From NCBI RefSeq assembly GCF_014982855.1, contig NZ_JADCKF010000004.1, positions 124,001 to 188,000 of the forward strand: a stretch of DNA of 64,000 bases, written 5' to 3'. Position numbers and translations under genes: made by a program. How positions within the stretch are numbered: position 1 is the stretch's first letter; each line of letters opens with the position of its first letter. Of the stretch, positions 43,608-51,580 are shown piece after piece. Below the pieces are notes generated by a model. The model was not told the DNA's origin, ran no database searches, and was given only the letters and a program-made list of their open reading frames with translations. The stretch is from Pseudoflavonifractor gallinarum (lineage in GTDB: Bacteria > Bacillota > Clostridia > Oscillospirales > Oscillospiraceae).

Positions 43608-44498
43608 TTACTTGTCAAAGATGGGGTTGACGCCCACCTTCTTGCGGTTCTCGTACTGGTAGAAGCCCATGCCGGACTTCTGGCCCAGGTAGCCCGCGGC
43701 CACCATCTTGCGCAGCAGGTGAGCGGGACGGTACTTGGTGTCGCCCAGGTCGTTGTAGAAGGTCTCCATAACCTCCAGCAGGATGTCCAGGCCCACCATG
43801 TCGGCCAGCTCCAGGGGACCCATGGGGTGGTTACAACCCATCTTCATGCCCTCGTCGGTGTCGGCCACGGTGCCGATGTCCTCATCCAGGATCTCAACGG
43901 CCTCGTTGAGCATGGGCAGCAGCATGCGGTTGACGATGAAGCCGGGCTTGTCCTTGGCCAGGATCATGGTCTTGCCCATCTTCTTGCCCACTTCCATGGC
44001 GGCGTCAATGGCCTCCTGGGAGGTGCGCAGGCCATGCACCACCTCCAGCAGACGCATCACAGGCACGGGGGAGAAGAAGTGCATGCCCACCACCTGCTCG
44101 GCACGGCTGGTGGCCGCAGCCAAGCTGGTCAGAGAGATGGAGGAAGTGTTGGAAGCGAAGATGGTATCCTTGGGGCAGATCTTGTCCAGCTCCTCAAAGA
44201 TGGCGCGCTTGGCGTTGAGGTCCTCAAAAATGGCCTCGATGACCAGGTCGGCATTGGCAGCCGTGTGGATGCTGGAAGAGGTCGTGAGCAGAGCCAGCGC
44301 GGCCGCCTTCTGCTCTTCGGTCATACGGCCCTTGCTCACCAGGCGGTCCATGTTCTTGCCAATGTTGGTCTTGGCCCGCTCCAGAGCGCCCTCGCTCTGG
44401 TCATGGATGGTCACGTTGTATCCGCTCTGGATAGCGGTCTGGGCGATACCGCTGCCCATAAAGCCAGCGCCTACTACAAAGATATTCTTGATTTCCAT
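43608..44498 (-). CDS. hbd: 3-hydroxybutyryl-CoA dehydrogenase
   Basis: 296 residues. NAD-binding GAGFMGSGIAQTAIQSGYNVTIHD, catalytic region ASNTSSISLTSLA with GMHFFSPVPVMRLLEVV (active-site His), and DKPGFIVNRMLLPMLNEAV, then the C-terminal helical domain. It interconverts acetoacetyl-CoA and (S)-3-hydroxybutyryl-CoA in butyrate formation. Other bcs/crotonase genes are not adjacent, so it is a stand-alone copy with its own promoter. GGAGAGA precedes ATG 44498. Confidence 0.93.
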   Translation of the reverse strand: MEIKNIFVVGAGFMGSGIAQTAIQSGYNVTIHDQSEGALERAKTNIGKNMDRLVSKGRMTEEQKAAALALLTTSSSIHTAANADLVIEAIFEDLNAKRAIFEELDKICPKDTIFASNTSSISLTSLAAATSRAEQVVGMHFFSPVPVMRLLEVVHGLRTSQEAIDAAMEVGKKMGKTMILAKDKPGFIVNRMLLPMLNEAVEILDEDIGTVADTDEGMKMGCNHPMGPLELADMVGLDILLEVMETFYNDLGDTKYRPAHLLRKMVAAGYLGQKSGMGFYQYENRKKVGVNPIFDK

Positions 44499-44591
44499 AA
44501 TGTCTCTCCATTCTCTGTTTATTTTCCGTTGTCCGGAATATAATTCCGTTTATTCCCTACAAAAAAAGAACAGATATTAACTGGTAGCAGT

Positions 44592-44621
44592 ATTATACCA
44601 CACCTCACTTCTGCCTGTCCA
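44592..44621 (-). promoter_or_regulatory. Promoter of hbd
   Basis: Minus strand: TGGACA (44621-44616), 18 bases, TATAAT (44597-44592), giving a ~90-base leader. Confidence 0.7.
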
Positions 44622-44644
44622 GCCTAAAAACCGTCAATTTTTGC

Positions 44645-44694
44645 ACAAAAAACGGGCGCAGCCGTATTTCTCCTGAAAAAACAGCTGCGCCCGT
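44645..44694 (-). terminator. Terminator after the NYN protein gene
   Basis: On the minus strand ACGGGCGCAGC pairs with GCTGCGCCCGT around a 21-base loop and is followed by TTTTTTG. Confidence 0.75.
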
Positions 44695-44710
44695 CTTCTT
44701 TCTTCCCGAT

Positions 44711-45664
44711 CTATTTCGGCTCCTTGTCCCGCACAAAAATATGCTTGACGTGGGGCAGATTGGTAGAGCGGACGTCGATTTCAAAGCGGTCCATGGCCTT
44801 GACCAGCTTGGTCAGCTTGGAAAAACCGAAGTTACGGGGGTCAAAATCGGGCTGCTTCTTGACCAGAAGATTACCCAGATCCCCCATAAAGGCGTATCCG
44901 TCCTCGTCGGCGATGTCCTCCACCGAGTCGGCCAGCAGGGCCTCCACTTCCGGCGGGATGCGGTTGGCCGGCTCGCTCCCCTCCGCCGAAGCGGGGACCG
45001 GCGCGGGTTTCGGCTCCGGCTCCACGGGCTTGGCGGGTTCCGCCTTCTTCTTGCCCCGTCTGGAGGCGCTCTTGCCGCTCTCGGTCCGGGCAGACTCGGA
45101 GGCCCTGGCCTGTTCGGCCTTCTCCCGCTCCTTCCTTTCCCGCTCCAGCCGGGCCTGCTCCGCCTTCTCCTCCTCGGCGGCCTGGCGGGCAGCCTCCTTC
45201 GCGGCGGCCCGGGCCCGGTCCCCCGCCGCCCGGATGACCTCGATGTAGACGAATTTATCGCAGGCCACGATGAAGGGACCCGGCGTCTTCCGCTCCCCCA
45301 TGCCGTAGACCTTCATCCCGGCCTCCCGCAGACGGGTGGCCAGACGGGTAAAATCGCTGTCGCTGGACACCAGCACAAATCCATCCACCCGGCCGGAGTA
45401 GAGGATGTCCATGGCATCGATGATCATGGCCGAGTCGGTGGCGTTCTTTCCGGTGGTATAGGCGTACTGCTGGATGGGGGTGATGGCATTCTCCAGCAGC
45501 AGCGGCTTCCAGGTGGACATGTTGGGGGAGGTCCAGTCCCCGTAGATCCGTTTGATGGTGGGGGTCCCGTAGACCGCCACCTCGGCCATCACGTCCTTGA
45601 TGGCCGTGCGAGGGGCATTATCCGCGTCGATGAGGACGGCCAGACGCAGTTCTCCCGCCCCCAT
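44711..45664 (-). CDS. NYN-domain nuclease-like protein with C-terminal LOTUS/OST-HTH domain
   Basis: 317 residues. The N-terminal ~150 residues are a NYN (PIN-like) domain: VLIDADNAPRTAIKDV, YGDWTSPNMSTWK, TDSAMIIDAMDIL and VSSDSDFTRLATRLRE supply the acidic metal-binding residues of a probable RNase. A charged, Ala/Glu/Lys-rich linker (150-225, likely coiled coil then disordered) leads to a C-terminal LOTUS/OST-HTH domain (EDGYAFMGDLGNLLVKKQPDFDPRNFGFSKLTKLVKAM), an RNA-binding module. Its start overlaps the upstream stop (TGATG) and has no clear ribosome site, so it relies on coupling to the peptidase gene. Confidence 0.85.
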   Translation of the reverse strand: MGAGELRLAVLIDADNAPRTAIKDVMAEVAVYGTPTIKRIYGDWTSPNMSTWKPLLLENAITPIQQYAYTTGKNATDSAMIIDAMDILYSGRVDGFVLVSSDSDFTRLATRLREAGMKVYGMGERKTPGPFIVACDKFVYIEVIRAAGDRARAAAKEAARQAAEEEKAEQARLERERKEREKAEQARASESARTESGKSASRRGKKKAEPAKPVEPEPKPAPVPASAEGSEPANRIPPEVEALLADSVEDIADEDGYAFMGDLGNLLVKKQPDFDPRNFGFSKLTKLVKAMDRFEIDVRSTNLPHVKHIFVRDKEPK

Positions 45665-46470
45665 CAGTCGCTCAGGACGAAGTGGAAGAAGCGGAGCATC
45701 TCATACCAGTCGTCCGAGGCAAAGGAGACGTTCTTCTCATCCTCCAGGGAGGCACCGGGATAGAAGTGCTTGGAATAGGCACGCTTGTGCTCTCGGAAGC
45801 GGATCTTGGCCTCAAAATGCTCCGGCATGGGCACGGGGCATTTTTTCGCGTTCTTGACCGCCTTTTTGACGCCCTCCCGGATGGCCCGGACCGCCGCGTC
45901 TGGATGCATGGACACCACTGCGCCGCCGATGCCCTCGTTGACCGCCACGGTGGTGATCTCCGGAATGAGCTCCTGGGCGAAGTCGCACAGGGCCTTGTCC
46001 CCGCAGAGGAAGGGCACGGGTACGCCGTAGTAGCCCGCCGTATAGGCGTTCATCAGAAACTCACTCATGCGCACGCCATTGAGGGTCACAAATTCGTTCT
46101 GGAGGTTCATGGTGTGGGAGAGGGGATTCCCGCCGCAGGCGGCCCAGGCGTGGTATCCCGTAAAGAGCACCGCGTCAAAGCTGCCCCGGTCCAGGCCGCT
46201 CATCATGCTCAGCAGATCCCCGCTCCAGCCCCGCATGATGCGCACCCGCTCAGGCAGCTGGGAGGGATCGATGTTGCGGGCCGAGTCGTGGGCGTCCCGC
46301 ACAAAGATCTCGTCTGCGCCTCCGGCCACGGCTCCCTCGCAGGCCGCGCGGACCTCCATGGTCATCTGCTTGCGGAAATAGTTATAGTCATAGGGGGTGC
46401 TGCGCTCGGTCTCGCTCCAGTCCGTAATGCCGCAGGTACCCTCGATATCGGCGCTGATAAATACGTTCAT
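45664..46470 (-). CDS. dppA: M55 family D-aminopeptidase (DppA type)
   Basis: 268 residues. The SADIEG motif near the N-terminus, VRDAHDSARNIDP, the GYHAWAACGGNPLSHT block and the later GDKALCDFAQ segment carry the zinc ligands and nucleophile region of DppA. The Bacillus enzyme, a decameric cytoplasmic peptidase, cleaves D-Ala-D-Ala and similar peptides, so it fits the window's wall-peptide theme. GAAGGAGG precedes ATG 46470. It is coupled to the NYN-LOTUS gene. Confidence 0.88.
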   Translation of the reverse strand: MNVFISADIEGTCGITDWSETERSTPYDYNYFRKQMTMEVRAACEGAVAGGADEIFVRDAHDSARNIDPSQLPERVRIMRGWSGDLLSMMSGLDRGSFDAVLFTGYHAWAACGGNPLSHTMNLQNEFVTLNGVRMSEFLMNAYTAGYYGVPVPFLCGDKALCDFAQELIPEITTVAVNEGIGGAVVSMHPDAAVRAIREGVKKAVKNAKKCPVPMPEHFEAKIRFREHKRAYSKHFYPGASLEDEKNVSFASDDWYEMLRFFHFVLSD

Positions 46471-46572
46471 GGGAATTCCTCCTTCGTTCCATTTCACGGC
46501 CGGCCTCTACGGGATCTCTTACCGGCCTATCAACCCATTTTACCGCCTTCTAAGTGGGCAGATACCCATCCT

Positions 46573-46591
46573 CTTGTAATATTTATACAAG
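46573..46591. promoter_or_regulatory. Inverted repeat upstream of dppA
   Basis: CTTGTA-ATATTTA-TACAAG, a perfect 6-bp dyad about 100 bases before the peptidase start. On the minus strand it contains TATAAA, a possible -10 element, so a repressor here could block transcription. Confidence 0.4.
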
Positions 46592-46728
46592 GAGACGGGC
46601 CGGGCTTTTCTCTTATTCTACCGTACTTTTCATCACATTTCCAGCCTAAGTTCCAGGGCTTTTTTTCGGACTGGTCCGTCTTATAAAATTGACAAAAATC
46701 AACCGAATATTTCTATTTATTTCGTTTC

Positions 46729-46756
46729 TTGAAATAATATGCACAAAGATTATAAT
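46729..46756 (+). promoter_or_regulatory. Promoter of cstA
   Basis: TTGAAA (46729-46734), 16 bases, TATAAT (46751-46756), about 110 bases before the start codon. The rest of 46471-46866 holds no gene. Confidence 0.75.
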
Positions 46757-46866
46757 GGGAACCGCTTCCGGAGGCAGGGCCCGCACAGGGCAGCCCATCC
46801 GGATCTGCGGGGGGAGCGGAATGTGTGTGCTTCTCTCCTGCGGGAACTTTTGAAGGAGGGATTTTC

Positions 46867-48324
46867 ATGATCTCATTCTTGGTCGCATTGGTCCTGCTGA
46901 TCGTGGGCTTCTTCACGTACAGCAAGCTGATGGAGCATGTGTTCCACATCGACGACCGGCAGACCCCGGCCGTGGTCCATCCGGACGGCGTGGACTACAT
47001 GCCTATGAAAACTTGGCGGATCTTCCTGATCCAGCTGCTCAACATCGCCGGTCTCGGCCCCATCTACGGCGCACTGGCCGGTGCCTGCTGGGGCCCCGTG
47101 GTCTACCTGTGGATCGTGTTCGGCACCATCCTGGGCGGCGGCGTCCACGACTTCCTCTCCGGTATGATGAGTGAGCGCGAGGACGGCGCCTCCATCTCCG
47201 AGGTAGTCGGAAAGTACATGGGCCGTGTCATCACCTTTATTATGCGCATCTTCTCTGTGGTCCTGCTGGTTCTGGTGGGCACCACCTTCTCCACCGGCCC
47301 GGCCGGCCTGCTGGCCAGCCTGACTCCCACCGTGCTCAACGCCAAATTCTGGCTGGTGGTCATCCTGCTCTACTACCTGTGCGCCACCTTCCTGCCCATC
47401 GATAAGATCATCGGCAAGCTCTATCCCATCTTCGGCATCTGCCTGATCATCATGGCTCTGGGCGTTGCCGGCGGCATCATCTTCGGCGGCTACCAGATGC
47501 CCGAGCTGTGGGATCACTTCGCCAACGAAGACCCCAATGGAAAGCCCATCTGGGCCATGATGTTCGTCAGCGTGGCCTGCGGCGCCATCTCCGGCTTCCA
47601 CGCCACCCAGTCCCCCATGATGGCCCGGTGCATCACCTCCGAGAAGGAGGGCCGCACCGTGTTCTACGGCGCCATGGTGGCCGAGGGTATCATCGCCCTG
47701 ATCTGGGCCGCTGCGGGTGTCTCCTTCTATAACGGCGCTGCCGGTCTCTCCGGCGCTCTGGCCGCGGTGAACAACAACCAGGGCGAGATCGTCTACCAGA
47801 TCTGCCACGGTCTGCTGGGCCCTGTGGGCGCGGTCCTCGCCATGATCGGCGTCATCGCCTGCCCCATCACCTCCGGCGATACCGCGTTCCGTTCCGCCCG
47901 TCTTACCATCGCCGACTGGTTCAAGATTGACCAGTCCAAGATGACCACCCGTCTCTTCCTGGCCGTACCTCTGCTGGCCGTGGGCGCCATCCTGTCCCAG
48001 CTGGACTTCTCCATGATCTGGAGATACTTCTCCTGGTCCAACCAGACCCTGGCCATGATCGTTCTGTGGACTGGCGGCGTGTTCATCCACAAATACGGCT
48101 ATCCTCCCATCGCCAGCCTGATGGCCGCCATCCCCGCGACCTTCATGTCCGCGGTCTCCATCACCTACTTCTTCCAGGCCCCCGAGTGCCTGCACCTGTC
48201 CACCTCCATTGCCTACCCCGTGGGCATCGTGGCCGCCATCCTCTTCTTCTGCATCTTCTGGTGGCGCACCTTTATCGTACACAAGGACGATATCAACCAC
48301 GAGCTGGCTGCGCAGGCAAAATAA
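46867..48324 (+). CDS. cstA: Carbon starvation protein CstA-like transporter
   Basis: 485 residues with many membrane helices. Family markers: the N-terminal VDYMPMKTWRIFLIQLLNIAGLGPIYGALAGACWGP, GGVHDFLSGMMSEREDG, and later HATQSPMMARCITSEKEGRTVFYGAM. CstA proteins take up peptides or pyruvate under carbon limitation; this is the short clostridial form lacking the long C-terminal extension of E. coli CstA (~700). AAGGAGGG precedes ATG 46867. Single-gene unit. Confidence 0.92.
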   Translation: MISFLVALVLLIVGFFTYSKLMEHVFHIDDRQTPAVVHPDGVDYMPMKTWRIFLIQLLNIAGLGPIYGALAGACWGPVVYLWIVFGTILGGGVHDFLSGMMSEREDGASISEVVGKYMGRVITFIMRIFSVVLLVLVGTTFSTGPAGLLASLTPTVLNAKFWLVVILLYYLCATFLPIDKIIGKLYPIFGICLIIMALGVAGGIIFGGYQMPELWDHFANEDPNGKPIWAMMFVSVACGAISGFHATQSPMMARCITSEKEGRTVFYGAMVAEGIIALIWAAAGVSFYNGAAGLSGALAAVNNNQGEIVYQICHGLLGPVGAVLAMIGVIACPITSGDTAFRSARLTIADWFKIDQSKMTTRLFLAVPLLAVGAILSQLDFSMIWRYFSWSNQTLAMIVLWTGGVFIHKYGYPPIASLMAAIPATFMSAVSITYFFQAPECLHLSTSIAYPVGIVAAILFFCIFWWRTFIVHKDDINHELAAQAK

Positions 48325-48339
48325 CATACGCCTAAAATC

Positions 48340-48372
48340 AAAGGTCTGGCCGCATTGCGGCCAGACCTTTCT
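48340..48372. terminator. Bidirectional terminator
   Basis: AAAGGTCTGGCCGCA-TT-GCGGCCAGACCTTT between the convergent cstA and CPBP genes. Confidence 0.85.
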
Positions 48373-49293
48373 CTATGCGATCAGATAGAAGAGGCAGGAC
48401 AGGACGGTCCAGACGCTGAAGGCCAGCATGCCGGGACTGCGCAGCAGTCTTCCCCACCCCGGGCTCCCCATGGTCCGGACCAGCTGCCCCAGTTCGCCCC
48501 GCCGGGCAATCAGCCGCCATACCCCGATGCCCACCAAAAGCCAGATCCCCGCATAGACCGGAGCCTCGATGCCCAGCCGCTCTGCCAGGGGAAATACGCC
48601 GCTGGAGAGCAGATTGATCCCCGCGTGGAGGAGGATACACTGCCACAGGCGCCCGGTGTGCACGGCCACCCAACCCAGTACGACCCCCACCGCACAGGCA
48701 TAGGGCATTTGAAAGAGATTCCCATGCACCATGCCGAAGAGCAGCGCCGACGCGGCCACTGCAAAGCCGTCTCCGTACCGGCGCAGCCGCTCCAGGATCA
48801 GCCCCCGGAACATCAGCTCCTCAAAGATGGGCGCCAGAGCGCCGGTCAGCAGCAGGCTCAGGGGAAGCGGATAGGAGAGGATGCTCTCCACCGGGTCCGT
48901 CCCCCACCATCCAGTCACGGTGCCCAGCAGTCCCCGGAGGATCGCCCCCACCGCGCTCCCGCCATAGAGCACCGCCAGCGCGATGCAGTAGGTCTCCCCC
49001 AGCCTTCCGGGTGAGAGGACCTCCCCCTGCCGCTCCGGGTCATCCCCGCCCCGTCCCAGCACACAGACAAACACCGGGAAGGACACACCATAGGAGCTGC
49101 ATACCGACAGCAGCCACTGAAAGAGCGGGTCCCGGGCCAGCCAGGGCAGCCACACTCTGGCCGCCAGCAGCACGCCGGCCTGGACCAGGATGCCGGTGAG
49201 CAGATAGGCCAGCAGCGCCCAGCCGATCCGGGAGAGGGCTCGATCCTCCCCCTGGGAAGGCGAATACACCCGATGTAAGGTTGGCTTATGCAC
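48373..49293 (-). CDS. CPBP-family intramembrane metalloprotease
   Basis: 306 residues with about eight hydrophobic segments. Motif 1 is FEELMFRGL (EExxxR), motif 2 is FGMVHGNLFQM and motif 3 is LLHAGINLL, the set of glutamate/histidine metal residues of CPBP (Rce1/Abi-like) proteases. In bacteria such proteins process or confer immunity to peptides, or cut membrane proteins. Start is GTG 49293 with GGAGGAGGG 5-6 bases upstream. Target unknown. Confidence 0.85.
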   Translation of the reverse strand: MHKPTLHRVYSPSQGEDRALSRIGWALLAYLLTGILVQAGVLLAARVWLPWLARDPLFQWLLSVCSSYGVSFPVFVCVLGRGGDDPERQGEVLSPGRLGETYCIALAVLYGGSAVGAILRGLLGTVTGWWGTDPVESILSYPLPLSLLLTGALAPIFEELMFRGLILERLRRYGDGFAVAASALLFGMVHGNLFQMPYACAVGVVLGWVAVHTGRLWQCILLHAGINLLSSGVFPLAERLGIEAPVYAGIWLLVGIGVWRLIARRGELGQLVRTMGSPGWGRLLRSPGMLAFSVWTVLSCLFYLIA

Positions 49294-49435
49294 AAAAACC
49301 CTCCTCCGACGGGTATCCTGGCCTGCGCAGATCGGCGCACGGTCCGCCCCATCCTGAGATTTGCCTCATTATAGCAGGCTTTCCGCCCGGAGACAAGCTT
49401 CCGTTCTCCGGGCGCTTCTTTCCAGGAAAAAACAC

Positions 49436-49466
49436 TTGACCTTCTACCCGGTGTATGGTGTATCAT
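49436..49466 (+). promoter_or_regulatory. MerR-type promoter with 19-base spacer
   Basis: TTGACC (49436-49441) and TATCAT (49461-49466) are 19 bases apart, the over-long spacing that MerR activators untwist. The spacer has a partial dyad (ACCTTCTAC...GTGTATGGT, 6 of 9 positions). Likely autoregulated by the next gene. Confidence 0.7.
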
Positions 49467-49491
49467 ACGCTCATCAGAGGAGGGATCGGAC

Positions 49492-50142
49492 ATGAAGATC
49501 AATGAAGTGGAGGAGCGGGTGGGCATCACCAAGCGCAACATCCGCTTCTATGAAAAGGAGGGACTGCTCACCCCCCAGCGCAACAGCGACAACGGCTACC
49601 GGGATTACGGCGAGGAGGAGGTGGAGGTCCTGCGCAAGATCAAGCTCCTGCGCAAGCTGGATGTTCCTCTGGAGGAGATCCGCCGGCTCCAGCACGGCTC
49701 TCTGACGCTGGACGACGTGCTCCGCCGCCATGTGATCCAGCTGCGGCGGGAGGAGCACAACCTCGCCACCATGGGTGCGCTCTGCCAGCGTCTGGCCGAC
49801 GCCCAGGCCCAGCTTGCCACCCTGGACGCCGAGGCCTGGCTTGCCGAAATGGAGCAGATGGAACAGGAGGGGACCCGTTTTATGAACATCCGGAAAAACG
49901 ACACCCGCATCCGCTACGTGGGTCCGGTGGCCGCCGCTCTGGTCTTTATCCTGCTGATGGCCGGGGTCATGGCGCTGATCGTCTGGGGCTTTACCATCAG
50001 CCCGGAGGAGGCCCCTCCCCTGTGGCTCATCGTGATCCTGGCCGCCATCCCCATGGTATTTATCATTGGCGTACTGCTGGCACTGTTCCAGCGCATCCAA
50101 CAAATCAAAGGAGGAGAAGAAGATGCTGCTTCTCAATATTGA
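49492..50142 (+). CDS. Membrane-anchored MerR-family regulator
   Basis: 216 residues. N-terminal MerR helix-turn-helix and wing (MKINEVEERVGITKRNIRFYEKEGLLTPQRNSDNGYRDYGEEEVEVLRKIKLLRKLDVPLEEIRRL), a coiled-coil dimer helix (about residues 85-128), then two transmembrane segments (about 143-165 and 180-200) with a short outer loop. It has no soluble effector domain, so signal input may come from the membrane. GAGGAGG precedes ATG. It overlaps the YbjQ gene by 20 bases. Confidence 0.85.
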   Translation: MKINEVEERVGITKRNIRFYEKEGLLTPQRNSDNGYRDYGEEEVEVLRKIKLLRKLDVPLEEIRRLQHGSLTLDDVLRRHVIQLRREEHNLATMGALCQRLADAQAQLATLDAEAWLAEMEQMEQEGTRFMNIRKNDTRIRYVGPVAAALVFILLMAGVMALIVWGFTISPEEAPPLWLIVILAAIPMVFIIGVLLALFQRIQQIKGGEEDAASQY

Positions 50143-50443
50143 TTACATCCCCGGCAAAAAGATTCAGGCCCTGGGCCTGGTCAAGGGCTCGGTCGTCCAG
50201 TCCAAAAACTTCGGCAAGGACTTTATGGCCGGGATGAAGACCCTGGTAGGCGGCGAGATCGAGAGCTACACCCAGCTGCTCAATGAGGCCCGCCAGATCG
50301 CCACCAAGCGCATGGTGGACGAGGCCGAGCGGATGGAGGCCGACGCCGTCATCAACATCCGCTATGCCAGCTCCTCCCTCATGCAGAGTGCCGCGGAGCT
50401 CACCTCCTACGGCACCGCCGTGCGCATCGTGGGCGAGGAGTGA
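50123..50443 (+). CDS. YbjQ/DUF74 family protein
   Basis: 106 residues starting MLLLNIDYIPGKKIQALGLVKGSVVQSKNFGKDFMAGMKTLVGGEIESYTQLL. The whole length matches the YbjQ family, which forms pentameric rings and has no proven function; some members are linked to heavy metals or envelope stress. AAAGGAGGAG lies 6 bases before ATG 50123, within the end of the MerR gene, so the two are cotranscribed and coupled. Confidence 0.9.
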   Translation: MLLLNIDYIPGKKIQALGLVKGSVVQSKNFGKDFMAGMKTLVGGEIESYTQLLNEARQIATKRMVDEAERMEADAVINIRYASSSLMQSAAELTSYGTAVRIVGEE

Positions 50444-50549
50444 GGGCGGTCCGTATCTTTTTCCCAAAAAATCTCCGTCTGGGCGGAACCTTTCCGGCGC
50501 TCCTTCCGTCTAAAGCACATCATCCCAAGTAAGGAAAGGAGCCATTTCT

Positions 50550-51479
50550 ATGAAAACTCTCGTCTGTGCCGCGCTGAGCTGCGCGCTGCTGCTCACCCCC
50601 GCCCTGGCCGCCGAGCCGGAAAGCGGCGTTTCTTCCCAGGCCCCTACCGGGACCGCCTCCTATCAGCTGCCCGAGCAGCTGGGCTGGATCTACCGCTGGG
50701 GGACCGCCTCTGAGCTCTCCGGAGACTCTGTGCTCCTCCACGCCGGCGGCGAGACCGAGCAGGACATTCTCTATCACATCTCCGACCAGACGGTCATCCT
50801 CAATGCGGTCACCGGCGAGCCCATGACCGCCGATCAGCTCCGGGACGAGGAGTCTCTCTACATCTACTCCGCCCCGGTCATGACGCTGAGTGAGCCCGCC
50901 CAGGCGGGCGCCACCCTGATCCTGGCCTCCATCCCCGCCGACTACGGAGTGCCCATGGCCCGCCGCGTGACCTCGGTCACCCGGGACGGCGATTCGGTCT
51001 CCATCGGTACGGAGGATCTGGTCTACCACCTCTCGGACGAGACCAAGGTCTCCGGCCTCTCTCTGGACGAGCTGATCCCCGGCGACTATGTGGTGGGCTG
51101 GTACGACATGGTAGCCGAGTCCTACCCCGCCCAGACCACCCCCGAGACCCTGATTCTTCTAGACGGCGGCAATGCCGGCTGGATCCACGCCGATCTCCAG
51201 TCGGTCTCCCTCAACGGAGCGGAGCTGGAGCTCTCCGAGCAGGAACTGCCTCAGCTCCAGGAGGGCAAGCTCATGCTCCCCGTCCGCGCAGTGGCTGAAG
51301 AGCTGGGCTGCACCGTCTCCTGGGACGCCCAGTCCCCGGACCAGGTGACCGTCAGCCAGGACGGACAGACCCTCTACACCCTCGCCCTGGACGGCGAGGA
51401 GGCCTATGCCGCCTCCGGCGTCTCCTTTGCCCCGGTGGAGCAGATTCTGGGCGTGCACAACCTGTACTTTGTCCCCTGA
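50550..51479 (+). CDS. Secreted protein with copper-amine-oxidase-N-like stalk domain
   Basis: 309 residues. Signal peptide MKTLVCAALSCALLLTPALA, cleaved about residue 20. The middle region (residues 45-205) has beta-rich repeats (VTSVTRDGDSVSIGTEDLVYHLSDETKVSG). The C-terminal ~95 residues (LNGAELELSEQELPQLQEGKLMLPVRAVAEELGCTVSWDAQSPDQVTVSQDG) are the Cu_amine_oxidN1-like fold frequent in clostridial surface proteins. No enzyme motif. GGAAAGGAG precedes ATG. Likely envelope-associated. Confidence 0.85.
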   Translation: MKTLVCAALSCALLLTPALAAEPESGVSSQAPTGTASYQLPEQLGWIYRWGTASELSGDSVLLHAGGETEQDILYHISDQTVILNAVTGEPMTADQLRDEESLYIYSAPVMTLSEPAQAGATLILASIPADYGVPMARRVTSVTRDGDSVSIGTEDLVYHLSDETKVSGLSLDELIPGDYVVGWYDMVAESYPAQTTPETLILLDGGNAGWIHADLQSVSLNGAELELSEQELPQLQEGKLMLPVRAVAEELGCTVSWDAQSPDQVTVSQDGQTLYTLALDGEEAYAASGVSFAPVEQILGVHNLYFVP

Positions 51480-51501
51480 GTTCCAAATATAGGTAAGCTG
51501 T

Positions 51502-51540
51502 AAAAAATGGGAATGAGGCATTGTCCTCATTCCCATTTTG
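51502..51540 (+). terminator. Terminator between surface-protein genes
   Basis: AAAATGGGAATGAGG and complement around CATTGT, ending in TTTTG. Confidence 0.85.
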
Positions 51541-51580
51541 TTGTAAAATAGCGTTAACATAATCAAGGAGGCCCTTTTTG

